Source of the DNA: Cellulophaga sp. BC115SP
Lineage (GTDB): Bacteria; Bacteroidota; Bacteroidia; Cytophagales; Spirosomataceae
Assembly (NCBI RefSeq): GCF_009905545.1
Contig: NZ_JAAALB010000002.1
Span: 124,001-188,000, forward strand
Length of the DNA: 64,000 nucleotides
Direction: 5' to 3'
The notes beneath the pieces were generated by a model. The model was not told the DNA's origin, searched no databases, and worked only from the letters and a program-made list of their open reading frames with translations. Both the position numbers and the translations under genes were made by a program. Shown here in pieces: positions 53,582 to 62,835 of this stretch; positions within the stretch are counted from its first letter, which is position 1; every line of letters begins with the position of its first letter.

Positions 53582-53920
53582 TTATACAAAATCCTCACGA
53601 AATGGCGCAAATACATCTACCAACACACCAGCTTCCAAAGCTACCGCTCCGTGTACGATATGAGGAGGAATATAATAAGTATCACCTTGTTTGAGGACTT
53701 CGGTTTTTCCTTCAATGGTTATTTCAAATGCCCCGCTTTCTACATAGCTAATTTGTGTATGATAGTGGCTATGCAATGACCCAACCGCTCCTTTATCAAA
53801 GGCTACTTTGACCATCATGACATTATCATCATAACTCATGACTTTACGACGTAACCCCTCGCCTACTGTTTCCCAAGCAAGGTCTTCGTCATGAACAAAT
53901 CTTTTTCCAAATTGTGACAT
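53582..53920 (-). CDS. kdgF: KdgF-like cupin, uronate linearisation
   Basis: A 112-residue cupin. The metal site is HSHYHTQ (His50, His52, Gln56) with His90 in PPHIVHG, the same HxH, Gln, His set described for KdgF, which converts 4,5-unsaturated galacturonate from pectin or alginate breakdown into 5-keto-4-deoxyuronate. It is last in the minus-strand hexuronate cluster, though separated from exuT by 426 bases that hold two repeat elements, so it may have its own promoter. Its own terminator follows. General cupins share this fold, so the name rests on motif plus context. Confidence 0.8.
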   Translation of the reverse strand: MSQFGKRFVHDEDLAWETVGEGLRRKVMSYDDNVMMVKVAFDKGAVGSLHSHYHTQISYVESGAFEITIEGKTEVLKQGDTYYIPPHIVHGAVALEAGVLVDVFAPFREDFV

Positions 53921-53930
53921 AGCTGATTTT

Positions 53931-54092
53931 TTGTGAATTGTGAGTTATGAATTGTGAATTAGTTGTGTACGAAGGATTTCTAACAATTTCAGATTTGGGA
54001 TTTCTGATTTCGAAGGTAAAGTAAAATATCTTTATTTACCATGGAATATGGTCTGCTTACACTTCCGAAATCCAACATCCGATATCCGAAAT
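53931..54092. repeat. TTGTGAA heptamers plus H1 element, copy f
   Basis: 53931-53958 is four clean 7-mers of the form TTrTGAr. GTACGAAGGATT follows (also in the full-length copy at 20990). Then the H1 inner stem: left 53985-54014 (units nTTTnnG), right 54063-54092 (units CCrAnAT), with a loop homologous, in reverse, to that of the copy at 25032. Confidence 0.78.
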
Positions 54093-54176
54093 AGTTACCT
54101 TGTCCTTTTACAAAATTAGCCAGCAACACATAAGAGCATCACTGGCTAATCCATTCACGTTTTTAACAAGATTTTA

Positions 54177-54317
54177 TTAGGTTAATGGGCAAAGTAAAAT
54201 TTAATTTTTGACCTTTCGGCTTTCAGCTTTGAGCATCGGCAAAAATATATCTATCGTTACTAAAAACATTTTAACACTCTTTGCCTAGTGCCTGTCGCCT
54301 AATGCCTATAGCCGACA
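54177..54317. repeat. F5 heptamer element, copy between exuT and kdgF
   Basis: Opens TTAGGTTAATGGGCAAAGT, alignable with the start of the copy at 38157. Left arm 54219-54239 has 7-mers GCTTTCA, GCTTTGA, GCATCGG; right arm 54283-54317 is five 7-mers of the form GCCnnnn. The ATTAATGC end present in the other two copies is missing. Confidence 0.75.
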
Positions 54318-54346
54318 TCTTAAATCAAACGTTGTCCCCTAACTTT

Positions 54347-55630
54347 TTACAATTCTACTTTCTCCATTTTAGGAGCAAACAAGTGCATTAATCCCCACGC
54401 CAATAAGTAGGCAAAACCACACACAATAAAGATGATATTATAACCTGCTGTGATATTTCCAGCTTCTTTGTATGAGTCCAAAATAGTACCTACCATTAAT
54501 GGGAAAAGGATACCACCAACAGACCCAGCCATACCACCGATACCTACAACAGAAGAAACTGCCTTTTTAGGGAACATATCTGACGCAGTTGTAAAGATGT
54601 TGGCACTCCACGCTTGGTGAGCCGCCGCCGCAATACTAATCAAGACTACCGCTTGCCAAATATTAGAACAATATTGAGCCGCCATAATTGGCACAACTGC
54701 CAAGGCAAAACTCAACATCGCTACTTTACGAGCTTTGAATACTGGCCATCCTTTGTTGATCAAGAATCCTGACACATAACCACCACCAATACTACCAATG
54801 GTTGTAGCAGTATAAACGATAATGAGTTCTAAAGATGGTTTTTTCAAATCTAATTGGAAAGTTTCTGCAAAATATGAAGGCAACCAGTACAAGAAGAACC
54901 ACCAAATTGGGTCAGTTAACATTTTTCCAAAAATGAAAGCCCAAGTTTGACGGATTCCAAATAGTTGAGCCCATTTTACTGGTTTTTCTTCAGATGTCGA
55001 AACCTCATCCTCATCGCTTTGGATATAAGCCAATTCTTCTGGTGTAACGGATTTATGGGTTGTTGGTTTATCATAGCTCATTACCCAGAAAATTACCCAG
55101 ATAAAACCTACACCACCTGTTACCATAAAAGCCACTTGCCATCCCCACACAGCCAAAATCCAAGGTACCATCAATGGTGCTACCACAGCACCGATATTAG
55201 CACCAGAGTTAAAAATACCCGTTGCCAAAGCACGTTCTTTTTTAGGAAACCATTCAGCCACACTTTTGATTGCCGCTGGGAAGTTACCTCCTTCGCCCAA
55301 GCCCAACAAAGCTCTGAAAGCCCCAAAACCTAATGTACTAGTTGCTGCCGCTGTTAAAACGCCCGCAGCACTCCACCAAATTACGGCTACCAAATAGCCC
55401 AATTTTGTACCAATTTTATCAATAATACTACCTGATAATACCAAACCAATCGCATAAGCTGCTTGAAATGCCATTACTAGGTTACTATAATCTTTTTCAT
55501 TCCAGTCAAATTCTTTTTCCAAGGTTGGCTTTAATAAAGCAATTACTTGGCGGTCAAGATAACTGATGGTTGTTGCAAAAAACAAAAGGGCTACAATGAC
55601 CCAACGATAACTTCCTACCTTTTTTTCCAT
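54347..55630 (-). CDS. exuT: hexuronate MFS transporter, ExuT-like
   Basis: A 427-residue major facilitator with 12 predicted helices. The first loop has ISYLDRQVIALLKPTLEKEF, the form seen in the anion:cation symporter branch (ExuT, GarP, GudP). GLGEGGNFPAAIKSVAEWFP and ATGIFNSGANIGAVVAPLMV are also typical of that branch. It would import galacturonate or glucuronate with protons. It begins five bases after the kdgA stop and is thus in the same transcript. Substrate is inferred from the surrounding uronate genes. Confidence 0.88.
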   Translation of the reverse strand: MEKKVGSYRWVIVALLFFATTISYLDRQVIALLKPTLEKEFDWNEKDYSNLVMAFQAAYAIGLVLSGSIIDKIGTKLGYLVAVIWWSAAGVLTAAATSTLGFGAFRALLGLGEGGNFPAAIKSVAEWFPKKERALATGIFNSGANIGAVVAPLMVPWILAVWGWQVAFMVTGGVGFIWVIFWVMSYDKPTTHKSVTPEELAYIQSDEDEVSTSEEKPVKWAQLFGIRQTWAFIFGKMLTDPIWWFFLYWLPSYFAETFQLDLKKPSLELIIVYTATTIGSIGGGYVSGFLINKGWPVFKARKVAMLSFALAVVPIMAAQYCSNIWQAVVLISIAAAAHQAWSANIFTTASDMFPKKAVSSVVGIGGMAGSVGGILFPLMVGTILDSYKEAGNITAGYNIIFIVCGFAYLLAWGLMHLFAPKMEKVEL

Positions 55631-55635
55631 AGTTT

Positions 55636-56304
55636 TTATTTAGATAAGCTTGCCACCGTTTCCATCAAGCTAGCTACGGTTTGCTGAATTTGATTAAAAT
55701 CTTTATTTGCTAAAACGGCACTTGGAAACAATTGTGAGCCCATACCAACTGCAGTTACTCCTGCATTAAACCATGTGGTAAGACTTTCGGTTGTTGGTTC
55801 TACTCCTCCAGTTACCATTACTTTCACCTTTGGCATTGGTCCTTTCATAGATTTCACAAAACCTGGGCCAACGACATTTCCAGGGAAGATTTTAACCACA
55901 GTAGCACCTAGTTCTGTTGCTTGATAGATTTCATTCAAAGTACAAGCACCAGGGTACCAAGCAATATTTTTTTCTTGACACAATGCACCAACTTCAGCAG
56001 TTGTAACAGGTTGTACCACAAAATCTGCCCCTACTTCAATAAACTTAGCAGCTTGTTCTGCTTTGAAAATTGTACCGATACCGATAGCCATATCTGGGCA
56101 ATTTTCACGAATAAATGGCACTAATGCCGTAAAAGTTGCCAAAGCACTTTCGCCACGATTGGTAAACTCAAAAGCACGCATACCTCCATCATAGCAAGCT
56201 TTGATGATGCCTTGCGTTAAAGCTAAATCTTCATGGTAAAAAACGGGAACAACGGGATACTTTGCGATAAGTTGGTCAACCGTTGTACTATCAAAAAAGG
56301 CCAT
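55636..56304 (-). CDS. kdgA: 2-keto-3-deoxy-6-phosphogluconate aldolase
   Basis: A 222-residue class I aldolase from the ATG at 56304 (the frame opens 11 codons earlier at a TTG). It splits KDPG to pyruvate and glyceraldehyde-3-phosphate. The catalytic Glu is in FEFTNRG (Glu46), the Schiff-base lysine in TVVKIFPGN (Lys138), and MVTGGVEPT is the phosphate-binding strand. The substrate pocket residues PGACTLNE are also as in Eda. It lies between kdgK and exuT and completes the hexuronate route. Confidence 0.93.
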   Translation of the reverse strand: MAFFDSTTVDQLIAKYPVVPVFYHEDLALTQGIIKACYDGGMRAFEFTNRGESALATFTALVPFIRENCPDMAIGIGTIFKAEQAAKFIEVGADFVVQPVTTAEVGALCQEKNIAWYPGACTLNEIYQATELGATVVKIFPGNVVGPGFVKSMKGPMPKVKVMVTGGVEPTTESLTTWFNAGVTAVGMGSQLFPSAVLANKDFNQIQQTVASLMETVASLSK

Positions 56305-56386
56305 TTTATATTTCTTAATTAAAATTGAGAGGAACAATAAAAGATTTCAGAAATCACCAAGAGCATTTTCTAAGTGATTTCAATAC

Positions 56387-57409
56387 TTATAAAAACTTAG
56401 CCAGTAGATTTTCTACTTGTTCTACGCTTTGTTTGGTTGCATCGCCATATTCATTCAGTTTACCGAATGCCGCAGCAGCTGCATAATTAATTACTTCTTG
56501 AGGTGATTTTTCATTATATAAACCATAAATCAAACCTCCCATAAAACAATCACCACTGCCTACCTTATCTACAACTTCATCAATTGTAAAAGTCGGAGAA
56601 ACGTATTGTTGACCATTGGTAAAAAGTGTGGTATAATACAAAATACCCTTTGGAGGAGCGTCAAAACGGAACGTATGCGCTACCACTGAGCATTGAGGAT
56701 ATTGCTTTTGAATAGCTTCGGCAGTACGAATACTATGCGCCAAATACTCTTCTTGTGTTGAATCAGGGTTGATACTTGCATCTACAGGAATACCCAAGAG
56801 CCAATCTGCTGCCCAAATATTACCCATGATTACGTCGCAGTATTGCGCTAAGCGTGGCATAATTTCGACAGGTTGTTTGCCGTATTTCCAAAGCTTTGCA
56901 CGATAGTTGAGATCAACAGATACAGTAATACCTTTGCTTTTAGCAATTTTCAAAACCTCCTCACAGGCATCAACCACGTCTTCGTTCAAAGCTGGGCTGA
57001 TAGCACTGAAATGAAACCAAGAGACATTTTCGAGAATGCTATCCCAATCCACTTTACCAGGCGCTAAAGTCCAGAAAGCAGAATGAGCACGGTCATAAAT
57101 TACGCCTGCATTTTTGAGGTCTGCACCCTGTGGAAGGTAATAAGTACCTATTCTGTCACCGAAGCAAGGCATTTTATCAGCAGAGATACCTTTTTCTTCG
57201 ATATACTGCTTCAATTCAACCGAAAGCTGGTTGTCGGGCAATACACTGGTGTATTGCACAGGCACATTCCAATTCGCTAAAGCTGTGGCTACATTCAATT
57301 CGGCACCACCAACAAACACGGGCATTGTGGCATTTTTAATCCATTCACCACCCAACTGAGGAGAAAAACGTAAAAGAATTTCTCCGAAACAACACACTAT
57401 TTTTTGCAT
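56387..57409 (-). CDS. kdgK: 2-keto-3-deoxygluconate kinase
   Basis: A 340-residue PfkB-family kinase that phosphorylates KDG with ATP to KDPG. It begins VCCFGEILLRFSP, shows the sugar-binding FVGGAELNVATALANW, VSVDLNYRAKLW and, near the C-terminus, the anion-hole/catalytic motif VDKVGSGDCFMGGLIYGL, where the usual GAGD is GSGD with the catalytic Asp kept. Upstream gap to uxaC is 52 bases and downstream gap to kdgA 82, consistent with one transcript. Confidence 0.92.
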   Translation of the reverse strand: MQKIVCCFGEILLRFSPQLGGEWIKNATMPVFVGGAELNVATALANWNVPVQYTSVLPDNQLSVELKQYIEEKGISADKMPCFGDRIGTYYLPQGADLKNAGVIYDRAHSAFWTLAPGKVDWDSILENVSWFHFSAISPALNEDVVDACEEVLKIAKSKGITVSVDLNYRAKLWKYGKQPVEIMPRLAQYCDVIMGNIWAADWLLGIPVDASINPDSTQEEYLAHSIRTAEAIQKQYPQCSVVAHTFRFDAPPKGILYYTTLFTNGQQYVSPTFTIDEVVDKVGSGDCFMGGLIYGLYNEKSPQEVINYAAAAAFGKLNEYGDATKQSVEQVENLLAKFL

Positions 57410-57461
57410 ATATCTATTTTAAAAAGCGGCTAGATACCTCTAAGATACCTAGCCGAGTCAC

Positions 57462-58862
57462 TTAAAATCCGAAGTATTCTTTGGCGTTGTTGTAACAAAT
57501 ATCTTGAACCATCTTTCCAATCCAAGGAATATCGTTAGGTAGTTCGCCATTTTCAACGTCGTTACCTAGTATATTACATAAAATTCGTCTAAAATACTCA
57601 TGACGAGGGAAAGAAAGAAAACTACGAGAGTCTGTCAACATACCTACAAAACGGCTCAACAAGCCCAAATTTGAAAGCGCATTGATTTGTTTCTCCATAC
57701 CATCTTTTTGGTCGAGGAACCACCAACCAGAACCAAATTGGATTTTTCCAGCCACAGAACCATCATTGAAGTTACCAATCATAGTAGCCATCAATTCGTT
57801 ATCGCGAGGGTTCAAGTTGTAAAGGATTGTTTTAGCTAATTGGTTATTTTCGTCTAATTTACCCAAAAATTTCGAAAGCGCTCTACCTTGGTCAAAATCA
57901 CCGATTGAATCCCAACCTGTATCAGGACCTAATTCGCGCATCGCACGAAGGTTATTGTTACGCAATGCGCCTAGGTGAAATTGTTGTGTCCAGCCTTTTT
58001 CCCAATCCCAAATGGCAAAATGGATCAACATTGCAGACTTGAACTTCAATTGTTCTTCTAAAGTCAACTCACTTCCTCCTTTGATTTTCAAGAAGATAGC
58101 AGCAATTTCATCTTCCGTATAATCTTCCGCATAAATCTGCTCAAGACCGTGATCAGATAGCTTGCCTCCCATTTCAGCAAAGAAGTCATGACGCTCTTTC
58201 AATGCCCCTAGATATTCTTCTAAAGTCGAAAGACTACGACCTACAACTGCTTCTAATTTTCCGACGTAAGTCACAAAATTCGCTACATTTTCTACAGCCA
58301 TCGCTTTGTCAGGACGGAAAGTAGGCAATACTTTTACCTCAACCCCATCTTCTTTAATTTTTTGGTGATATTCCAAAGAATCAAGCGGGTCATCGGTTGT
58401 ACACACCACCTTTACATTCATTTTATTCAACAAACCTCTTACCGAATATTCTGGGGTTTGTAAAAGGGCTGTGCATTTTTCGTAAATATCTTTCGCAGTC
58501 GATGGATTCAATACTTCATTGACCCCAAAATAACGTTGTAATTCGAGGTGAGTCCAGTGGTACAAAGGGTTACGCATCGTGTAAGGTACCGTCGCAGCCC
58601 ACTGTTCATATTTCTCATAATCCGACTTGTCTCCAGTACAATAGGCTTCGTTGATTCCATTTGTACGCATTGCACGCCATTTGTAGTGATCGCCGTACAA
58701 CCAAATTTGGGCAAGGTTCTCAAATGACTTATCCTCCGCTATCTGGTCTGGTGGTAGATGGCAGTGGTAGTCAATAATTGGCATTTGCTTAGCATACTCA
58801 TGAAACAAAGTACGAGCTGTTTCAGTCTGTAATAGAAAATTGTCGTCTAAGAAGTTTTTCAT
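57462..58862 (-). CDS. uxaC: uronate isomerase UxaC
   Basis: A 466-residue amidohydrolase-fold isomerase from the ATG at 58862; a TTG at 58886 opens the same frame but is less likely. It turns glucuronate into fructuronate and galacturonate into tagaturonate. Metal ligands are in IIDYHCHL (His33, His35), with LWLYGDHYKWRAMR-like text (IWLYGDHYKWRAMRTNGI), VCTTDDPLDSL and the late LTDSRSFLSFPRHEYFRR block all as in UxaC. Its upstream region contains a direct repeat and hairpins before uxaA. Confidence 0.95.
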   Translation of the reverse strand: MKNFLDDNFLLQTETARTLFHEYAKQMPIIDYHCHLPPDQIAEDKSFENLAQIWLYGDHYKWRAMRTNGINEAYCTGDKSDYEKYEQWAATVPYTMRNPLYHWTHLELQRYFGVNEVLNPSTAKDIYEKCTALLQTPEYSVRGLLNKMNVKVVCTTDDPLDSLEYHQKIKEDGVEVKVLPTFRPDKAMAVENVANFVTYVGKLEAVVGRSLSTLEEYLGALKERHDFFAEMGGKLSDHGLEQIYAEDYTEDEIAAIFLKIKGGSELTLEEQLKFKSAMLIHFAIWDWEKGWTQQFHLGALRNNNLRAMRELGPDTGWDSIGDFDQGRALSKFLGKLDENNQLAKTILYNLNPRDNELMATMIGNFNDGSVAGKIQFGSGWWFLDQKDGMEKQINALSNLGLLSRFVGMLTDSRSFLSFPRHEYFRRILCNILGNDVENGELPNDIPWIGKMVQDICYNNAKEYFGF

Positions 58863-58963
58863 CTTTTGAAATTGATAGTAGTTCAAAAAAATTGCTTAAA
58901 GTTTGCTGACTCAAGCAAGAGACTGTATTTGGATAATATTTGGGCTGTCGGCTGTGGGTTTTG

Positions 58964-58998
58964 GAGCTCAATCATCTGAAACTCCGCACTCAAAACTC
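58964..58998. repeat. 35-bp direct repeat, left copy
   Basis: Begins GAGCTCAATCATCTGAAACT and ends ACTCAAAACTC; the second copy at 59128-59162 differs at one base. Both read as 7-base units of the form ACTCnnn, and they flank a group of hairpins in the gap between uxaA and uxaC. Confidence 0.85.
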
Positions 58999-59021
58999 TA
59001 AACTCATCACTTAGAAGCCGT

Positions 59022-59108
59022 TGTTGAAGTTTTCCCCAACAATCTCGCGTAAGCAACAAACCACTTTTATTAGTTGGCGCCTAACTCGTTGGAGAAAACT
59101 CTAACGAG
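59022..59108. repeat. hairpin pair between uxaA and uxaC
   Basis: 59085-59108 is CTCGTTGGAG, AAAA, CTCTAACGAG, a 10-bp stem with one G-U pair and a tetraloop. A related sequence in reverse orientation (GTTGTTGAAGTTTTCCCCAAC) starts near 59031. GTTGGCGCCTAAC between them is another small palindrome. Confidence 0.65.
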
Positions 59109-59127
59109 GGCACAATATCTTGGCGTT

Positions 59128-59162
59128 GAGCTCAATCACCTGAAACTCCGCACTCAAAACTC
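59128..59162. repeat. 35-bp direct repeat, right copy
   Basis: Partner of 58964-58998, 164 bases away. It ends 12 bases before the uxaA stop codon. Confidence 0.85.
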
Positions 59163-59174
59163 AACATTCACCAC

Positions 59175-60809
59175 TTACAAAGAAACTCCACGTTTCCATG
59201 GAATAAAGTCATCGTGTCCAAGGGCAACAGCTTTGGGTGTGTACTCACCTGAGGCTGTTTTGATACAATATTCCAATAACTCCTCGCCCATTTCGGCAAT
59301 CGTTTTTTCTCCTGTAATCACAGTTCCAGCATTGATGTCAATAATATCTGACATTCTTTCTGCCAAGGCAGAGTTAGAAGAAATTTTTAAAACAGGACAA
59401 ATCGGATTACCCATTGGATTGCCTAATCCCGTTGTAAACATGATTACATTAGCACCTGAACCTGCCAAACCCGTCGTACATTCAGCATCGTTGCCCGGAG
59501 TACAAAGTAAGTTTAAGCCTGATTTTGTCGCTTGTTCAGTGTAATCCAAGACATCAAAAATAGGAGAATTCCCTCCTTTTTTGGCCGCACCTGCCGATTT
59601 CATCGCGTCGGTAATTAAGCCATCTTTAATATTCCCTGGAGAAGGGTTCATATCAAAACCAGAACCAACTGCCTCAGCACTACGTGCATAAGCTGCCTGA
59701 ATGGTGGTAAACTTATCTGCTAAATCATCACTCACACAACGATTGATAAGTTCTTGCTCAACACCACATAATTCTGGGAATTCAGCTAACATAACCTTAC
59801 CTCCTAATGCAGAAAGCAAATCTGCGCAATATCCTACTGATGGATTGGCAGAAATTCCTGAAAAACCATCCGAACCACCACATTCTACACCTAAAGTCAG
59901 GTGAGATAGTGGAGCAGGTTCACGCTTAGCTTGGTTAGCAATCGTTAGGCCAATAAAGGTTTGCTTGATAGCCTGACGCAACATTTGCTCTTCGTTTCCG
60001 ATAGCTTGCTGGTCGAAAATATAAAGAGGCTTTGAGAATTGAGGGTCTACCTTGGCAATAGCGTCTTGTAATAATTTTACCTGTGCATTTTGACAACCTA
60101 AACTCAAAATCGTTGCACCAGCCACATTGGGATGCGTGATATAACCCGCCAATAGTTGACACAACACTTGTGCGTCTTCGCGAGTACCACCACAACCACC
60201 AGTATGCGTCAAGAATTTGATACCGTCTACCTGTGGAAATAATTTACCACGCCCTTCTTCAGTTTGTTCTGTTTCTTCATAAACTAATGCAGAAACATCC
60301 ACCCCGTTTTTGTAGGCATTTATCAAACTTTGGGTATATCCTTGAAATTGCGAAGCTTTAGCATATCCTAATTCATTCAAAAGCGCATTTTTGATTACCT
60401 CGACGTTTTGGTTTTCACAAAAAACCATTGGTACTACCAACCAGTAGTTTGCAGAACCAACACGTCCATCGGCACGATGAAAACCATTAAAAGTACGTCC
60501 TTCAAATTTTGAAGTATCTGGTTTGTGCCACTCCAAATTAGGAACACGCTCGCCATAAGACTCGGCAACGTGTTTTACGTTGAAAGTAGTAATATGTTCT
60601 CCTTGTTGGATAGGCTGAGCAGCTTTTCCAATGGTAAGACCATACATTTTCAACAAATCGCCCGTGGCGAAGTCAAATTCTGCAAATTTATGTTTAACAG
60701 GGACATCTGTTTTTAATTCAATTCCTTCTAGCACCTCCCCTTTTTTGAGGTCTGTCAAAGCTACATAGACATTGTCGCTAGGATTGATTTTGATAGCTTT
60801 TGCTTTCAT
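59175..60809 (-). CDS. uxaA: altronate dehydratase UxaA
   Basis: A 544-residue dehydratase that converts altronate to 2-keto-3-deoxygluconate with an iron cofactor. The N-terminal SAF domain (about 1-85, IKINPSDNVYVALTDLKKGE) is fused to the large catalytic domain with FLTHTGGCGGTREDAQVLC, LSLGCQNAQVKLLQ, GVECGGSDGFSGISANPSVG and the late LLCTPGNDAECTTGLAGSGA. The Cys-rich blocks are the cofactor ligands. Start is the ATG at 60809. The gap to uxaB upstream (350 bases) contains both an H1 and an F5 element. Confidence 0.95.
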   Translation of the reverse strand: MKAKAIKINPSDNVYVALTDLKKGEVLEGIELKTDVPVKHKFAEFDFATGDLLKMYGLTIGKAAQPIQQGEHITTFNVKHVAESYGERVPNLEWHKPDTSKFEGRTFNGFHRADGRVGSANYWLVVPMVFCENQNVEVIKNALLNELGYAKASQFQGYTQSLINAYKNGVDVSALVYEETEQTEEGRGKLFPQVDGIKFLTHTGGCGGTREDAQVLCQLLAGYITHPNVAGATILSLGCQNAQVKLLQDAIAKVDPQFSKPLYIFDQQAIGNEEQMLRQAIKQTFIGLTIANQAKREPAPLSHLTLGVECGGSDGFSGISANPSVGYCADLLSALGGKVMLAEFPELCGVEQELINRCVSDDLADKFTTIQAAYARSAEAVGSGFDMNPSPGNIKDGLITDAMKSAGAAKKGGNSPIFDVLDYTEQATKSGLNLLCTPGNDAECTTGLAGSGANVIMFTTGLGNPMGNPICPVLKISSNSALAERMSDIIDINAGTVITGEKTIAEMGEELLEYCIKTASGEYTPKAVALGHDDFIPWKRGVSL

Positions 60810-60853
60810 TTTTTTGAGAATGTTTTCTGGTTACAGAAGAAAGTTACTACACT

Positions 60854-60968
60854 ATTGCGGATTTGGGATTGCTGATTTCGGAAGTATTGTAAAGTACATT
60901 TCTTTTTAACAAAATATCATGTAAAAACTAGGTTAAAATTCCAAAATCCAACATCCGATATCCAAAAT
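60854..60968. repeat. H1 heptamer hairpin element, copy g
   Basis: Left arm 60854-60881 (four 7-mers: ATTGCGG and then ATTnnnG), right arm 60941-60968 (four 7-mers: CCAAAAT, then CCrAnAT). Loop about 57 bases. Located just upstream of uxaA. Confidence 0.8.
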
Positions 60969-61008
60969 GGAACAAATCCTTCATGAAATACTAACTCAGT
61001 ACGCTAAC

Positions 61009-61167
61009 CTAAGTATTAATGCAAAATAAAATTGAATTAATACGCTCTAGGCCGTAGGCATTAGGCAAAAAATGTATTCATGATTTTGTTAGAAATACTT
61101 TTTGCTTATAGCATATAGCTTAATGCATATTGCTGGCAAAATTCTTTTAATTTTGCCCACTAACTTA
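61009..61167. repeat. F5 heptamer element overlapping the uxaB stop codon
   Basis: Starts CTAAGTATTAATGCAAAATA and ends CCCACTAACTTA, the reverse of the copy at 38157. Arms: 61039-61066 is four 7-mers ending in GC (for example CGTAGGC, ATTAGGC); 61104-61138 is five 7-mers starting GC (GCTTATA, GCATATA and so on). The last bases include the uxaB stop codon, TAG on the minus strand at 61160-61162. Confidence 0.82.
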
Positions 61168-62692
61168 CTAAGGTATCTTCGCCTTTACGTACAAATATTT
61201 TTAGGGTACTCAATACCCCTTCGTTTGTCATTTTGAGTAAATATTCTTTTACCATAGCTGCAAATCCTTTGAGAGCAGTAAGGTCTGTTCCCCACAAGAA
61301 TTTGTCAGAAAGCACCGCATCAACCAATTCATCAGGAGATAATGAAGCCCATTTTTCAGCAAAATACGCTACTTTGTCGTCCTGAATAAGGTATTTCTCT
61401 CCATTGCTCGTGCCATAATATTTTCCATCTTCAGCAAGTTCTGCTTTCATGAAAAGCAAATATGCGGCAAATCCTACCGAAAAATACTCTGGGACACATG
61501 GGAAATTTTGATAATACTGTAACAAGGTCGCCAAATTACGCATCTTCATTTTAGAAGTATACTGCATTGTAATGCTCAACCAATTGTGTTGGATACTATC
61601 GTTACGGAATCGGTCTAATACCTGACGACCAAAACGTTCTGCTGTCAAAATTGACACTTTGTATGGAATAGATGGAGCTAACTCCGCAAGCATCAAGTTG
61701 CTTACGAAAGTACTTAAATATTCGTCTTCCATACCTTCAGATACCGTTTTGAAACCAGCTAGATACGCCAATCCACAACTCAAAGTATGCGTTCCGTTCA
61801 ATAATCTTAACTTCAACTCACGATACAAATCGATATTGGGCTCAACAATCACACCTTCGTCTACTTGTCCAAACGAAAGAACTTCTTTTACGTGTTCGTC
61901 ACCCTCAATAGCCCAAAGTCGGTAAACCTCAGAAACAATTAGCAATTGGTCTGAATAACCTAGTTGCGATTCAATCGCCTCTTTCACCTCTGGTTTTGGT
62001 TTGCCTGGCACAATTCGGTCTACCAACGAATTACAGAAAGTTGTGGATACCTCTAACCAATCTAAAAAGTCCGTTTCTAAAGAATTCAAATGCGCTAATT
62101 CCAATACGATTGATTCCAATTTTTTACCGTTATCAGGAATTAACTCTGTAGGCACAATCACCAAGCCTTTCGACTTGTCGCCATTAAATGCTTTATATCT
62201 TTCATACAAAAACGCTAATAACTTTCCTGGGAATGACACAGGAGGTTGATTGTTATTAATATCGTCTTGCACTAATTGAATACCTACTTCGGTAGTATTT
62301 GAAATGACAATTTGCATTTCAGGATTGTGCGCACATTCCAACACCTTTTTCCAATCTGATTGTGCTGAAATCACACGGCTAATAGCCGAACTCAAAGTGT
62401 ATGACTCGATTTGTTCTCCTGCTTGTACCCCGCGCTCACAAATCGTGTATAAGCTATCTTGTTGGTCAAACTCATCGGATGCCCCTGATGTAGATTTTAC
62501 CACCACAATGCGCCCGTTAAAAACGCCTTGCTTGTTGGCTTTGTCAATAAAATAATCTGGTAACCCACGGAGCAATACTCCTGTACCAAATTGCAATACC
62601 TTTTCTGGAAGATTGAGGTCGTTAAGGTTTGGTAAATTCACCGCACATTGAGGCACAATTGAATCCAATTGTGAAAATGAAATATCTTTCAT
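61160..62692 (-). CDS. uxaB: tagaturonate reductase (altronate oxidoreductase) UxaB
   Basis: A 510-residue member of the mannitol dehydrogenase family, from the ATG at 62692 (an in-frame TTG lies six codons earlier). It reduces tagaturonate to altronate with NADH. The dinucleotide region is VLQFGTGVLLRGLPDYFIDK, followed by IVVVKSTSGASDEFDQQDS and VISNTTEVGIQ. The catalytic lysine region is in LRLLNGTHTLSCGLAYLAG. UxaB is specific to the galacturonate branch; no mannonate genes (uxuA, uxuB) are visible. The C-terminal residues LVS and the stop are encoded by the edge of an F5 repeat element. Confidence 0.93.
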   Translation of the reverse strand: MKDISFSQLDSIVPQCAVNLPNLNDLNLPEKVLQFGTGVLLRGLPDYFIDKANKQGVFNGRIVVVKSTSGASDEFDQQDSLYTICERGVQAGEQIESYTLSSAISRVISAQSDWKKVLECAHNPEMQIVISNTTEVGIQLVQDDINNNQPPVSFPGKLLAFLYERYKAFNGDKSKGLVIVPTELIPDNGKKLESIVLELAHLNSLETDFLDWLEVSTTFCNSLVDRIVPGKPKPEVKEAIESQLGYSDQLLIVSEVYRLWAIEGDEHVKEVLSFGQVDEGVIVEPNIDLYRELKLRLLNGTHTLSCGLAYLAGFKTVSEGMEDEYLSTFVSNLMLAELAPSIPYKVSILTAERFGRQVLDRFRNDSIQHNWLSITMQYTSKMKMRNLATLLQYYQNFPCVPEYFSVGFAAYLLFMKAELAEDGKYYGTSNGEKYLIQDDKVAYFAEKWASLSPDELVDAVLSDKFLWGTDLTALKGFAAMVKEYLLKMTNEGVLSTLKIFVRKGEDTLVS

Positions 62693-62835
62693 AGCAGTCG
62701 TTTTATTCAAGAGGCGTTATGCCCAAAAATGATATTATTCTAAGGATACGTTTAAAACTCTGTAGTTTTGTAAAATAAGTTTATATCAAATGTTTAGCAC
62801 CTGCAAGCGAATATGAGAATGTTTTTACGCAATCG

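Noticed and set aside
59074-59544. 156-codon plus-strand frame opposite the end of uxaA
   Set aside because: It lies antisense to conserved UxaA sequence and crosses the direct repeat; no domain or ribosome-site evidence.
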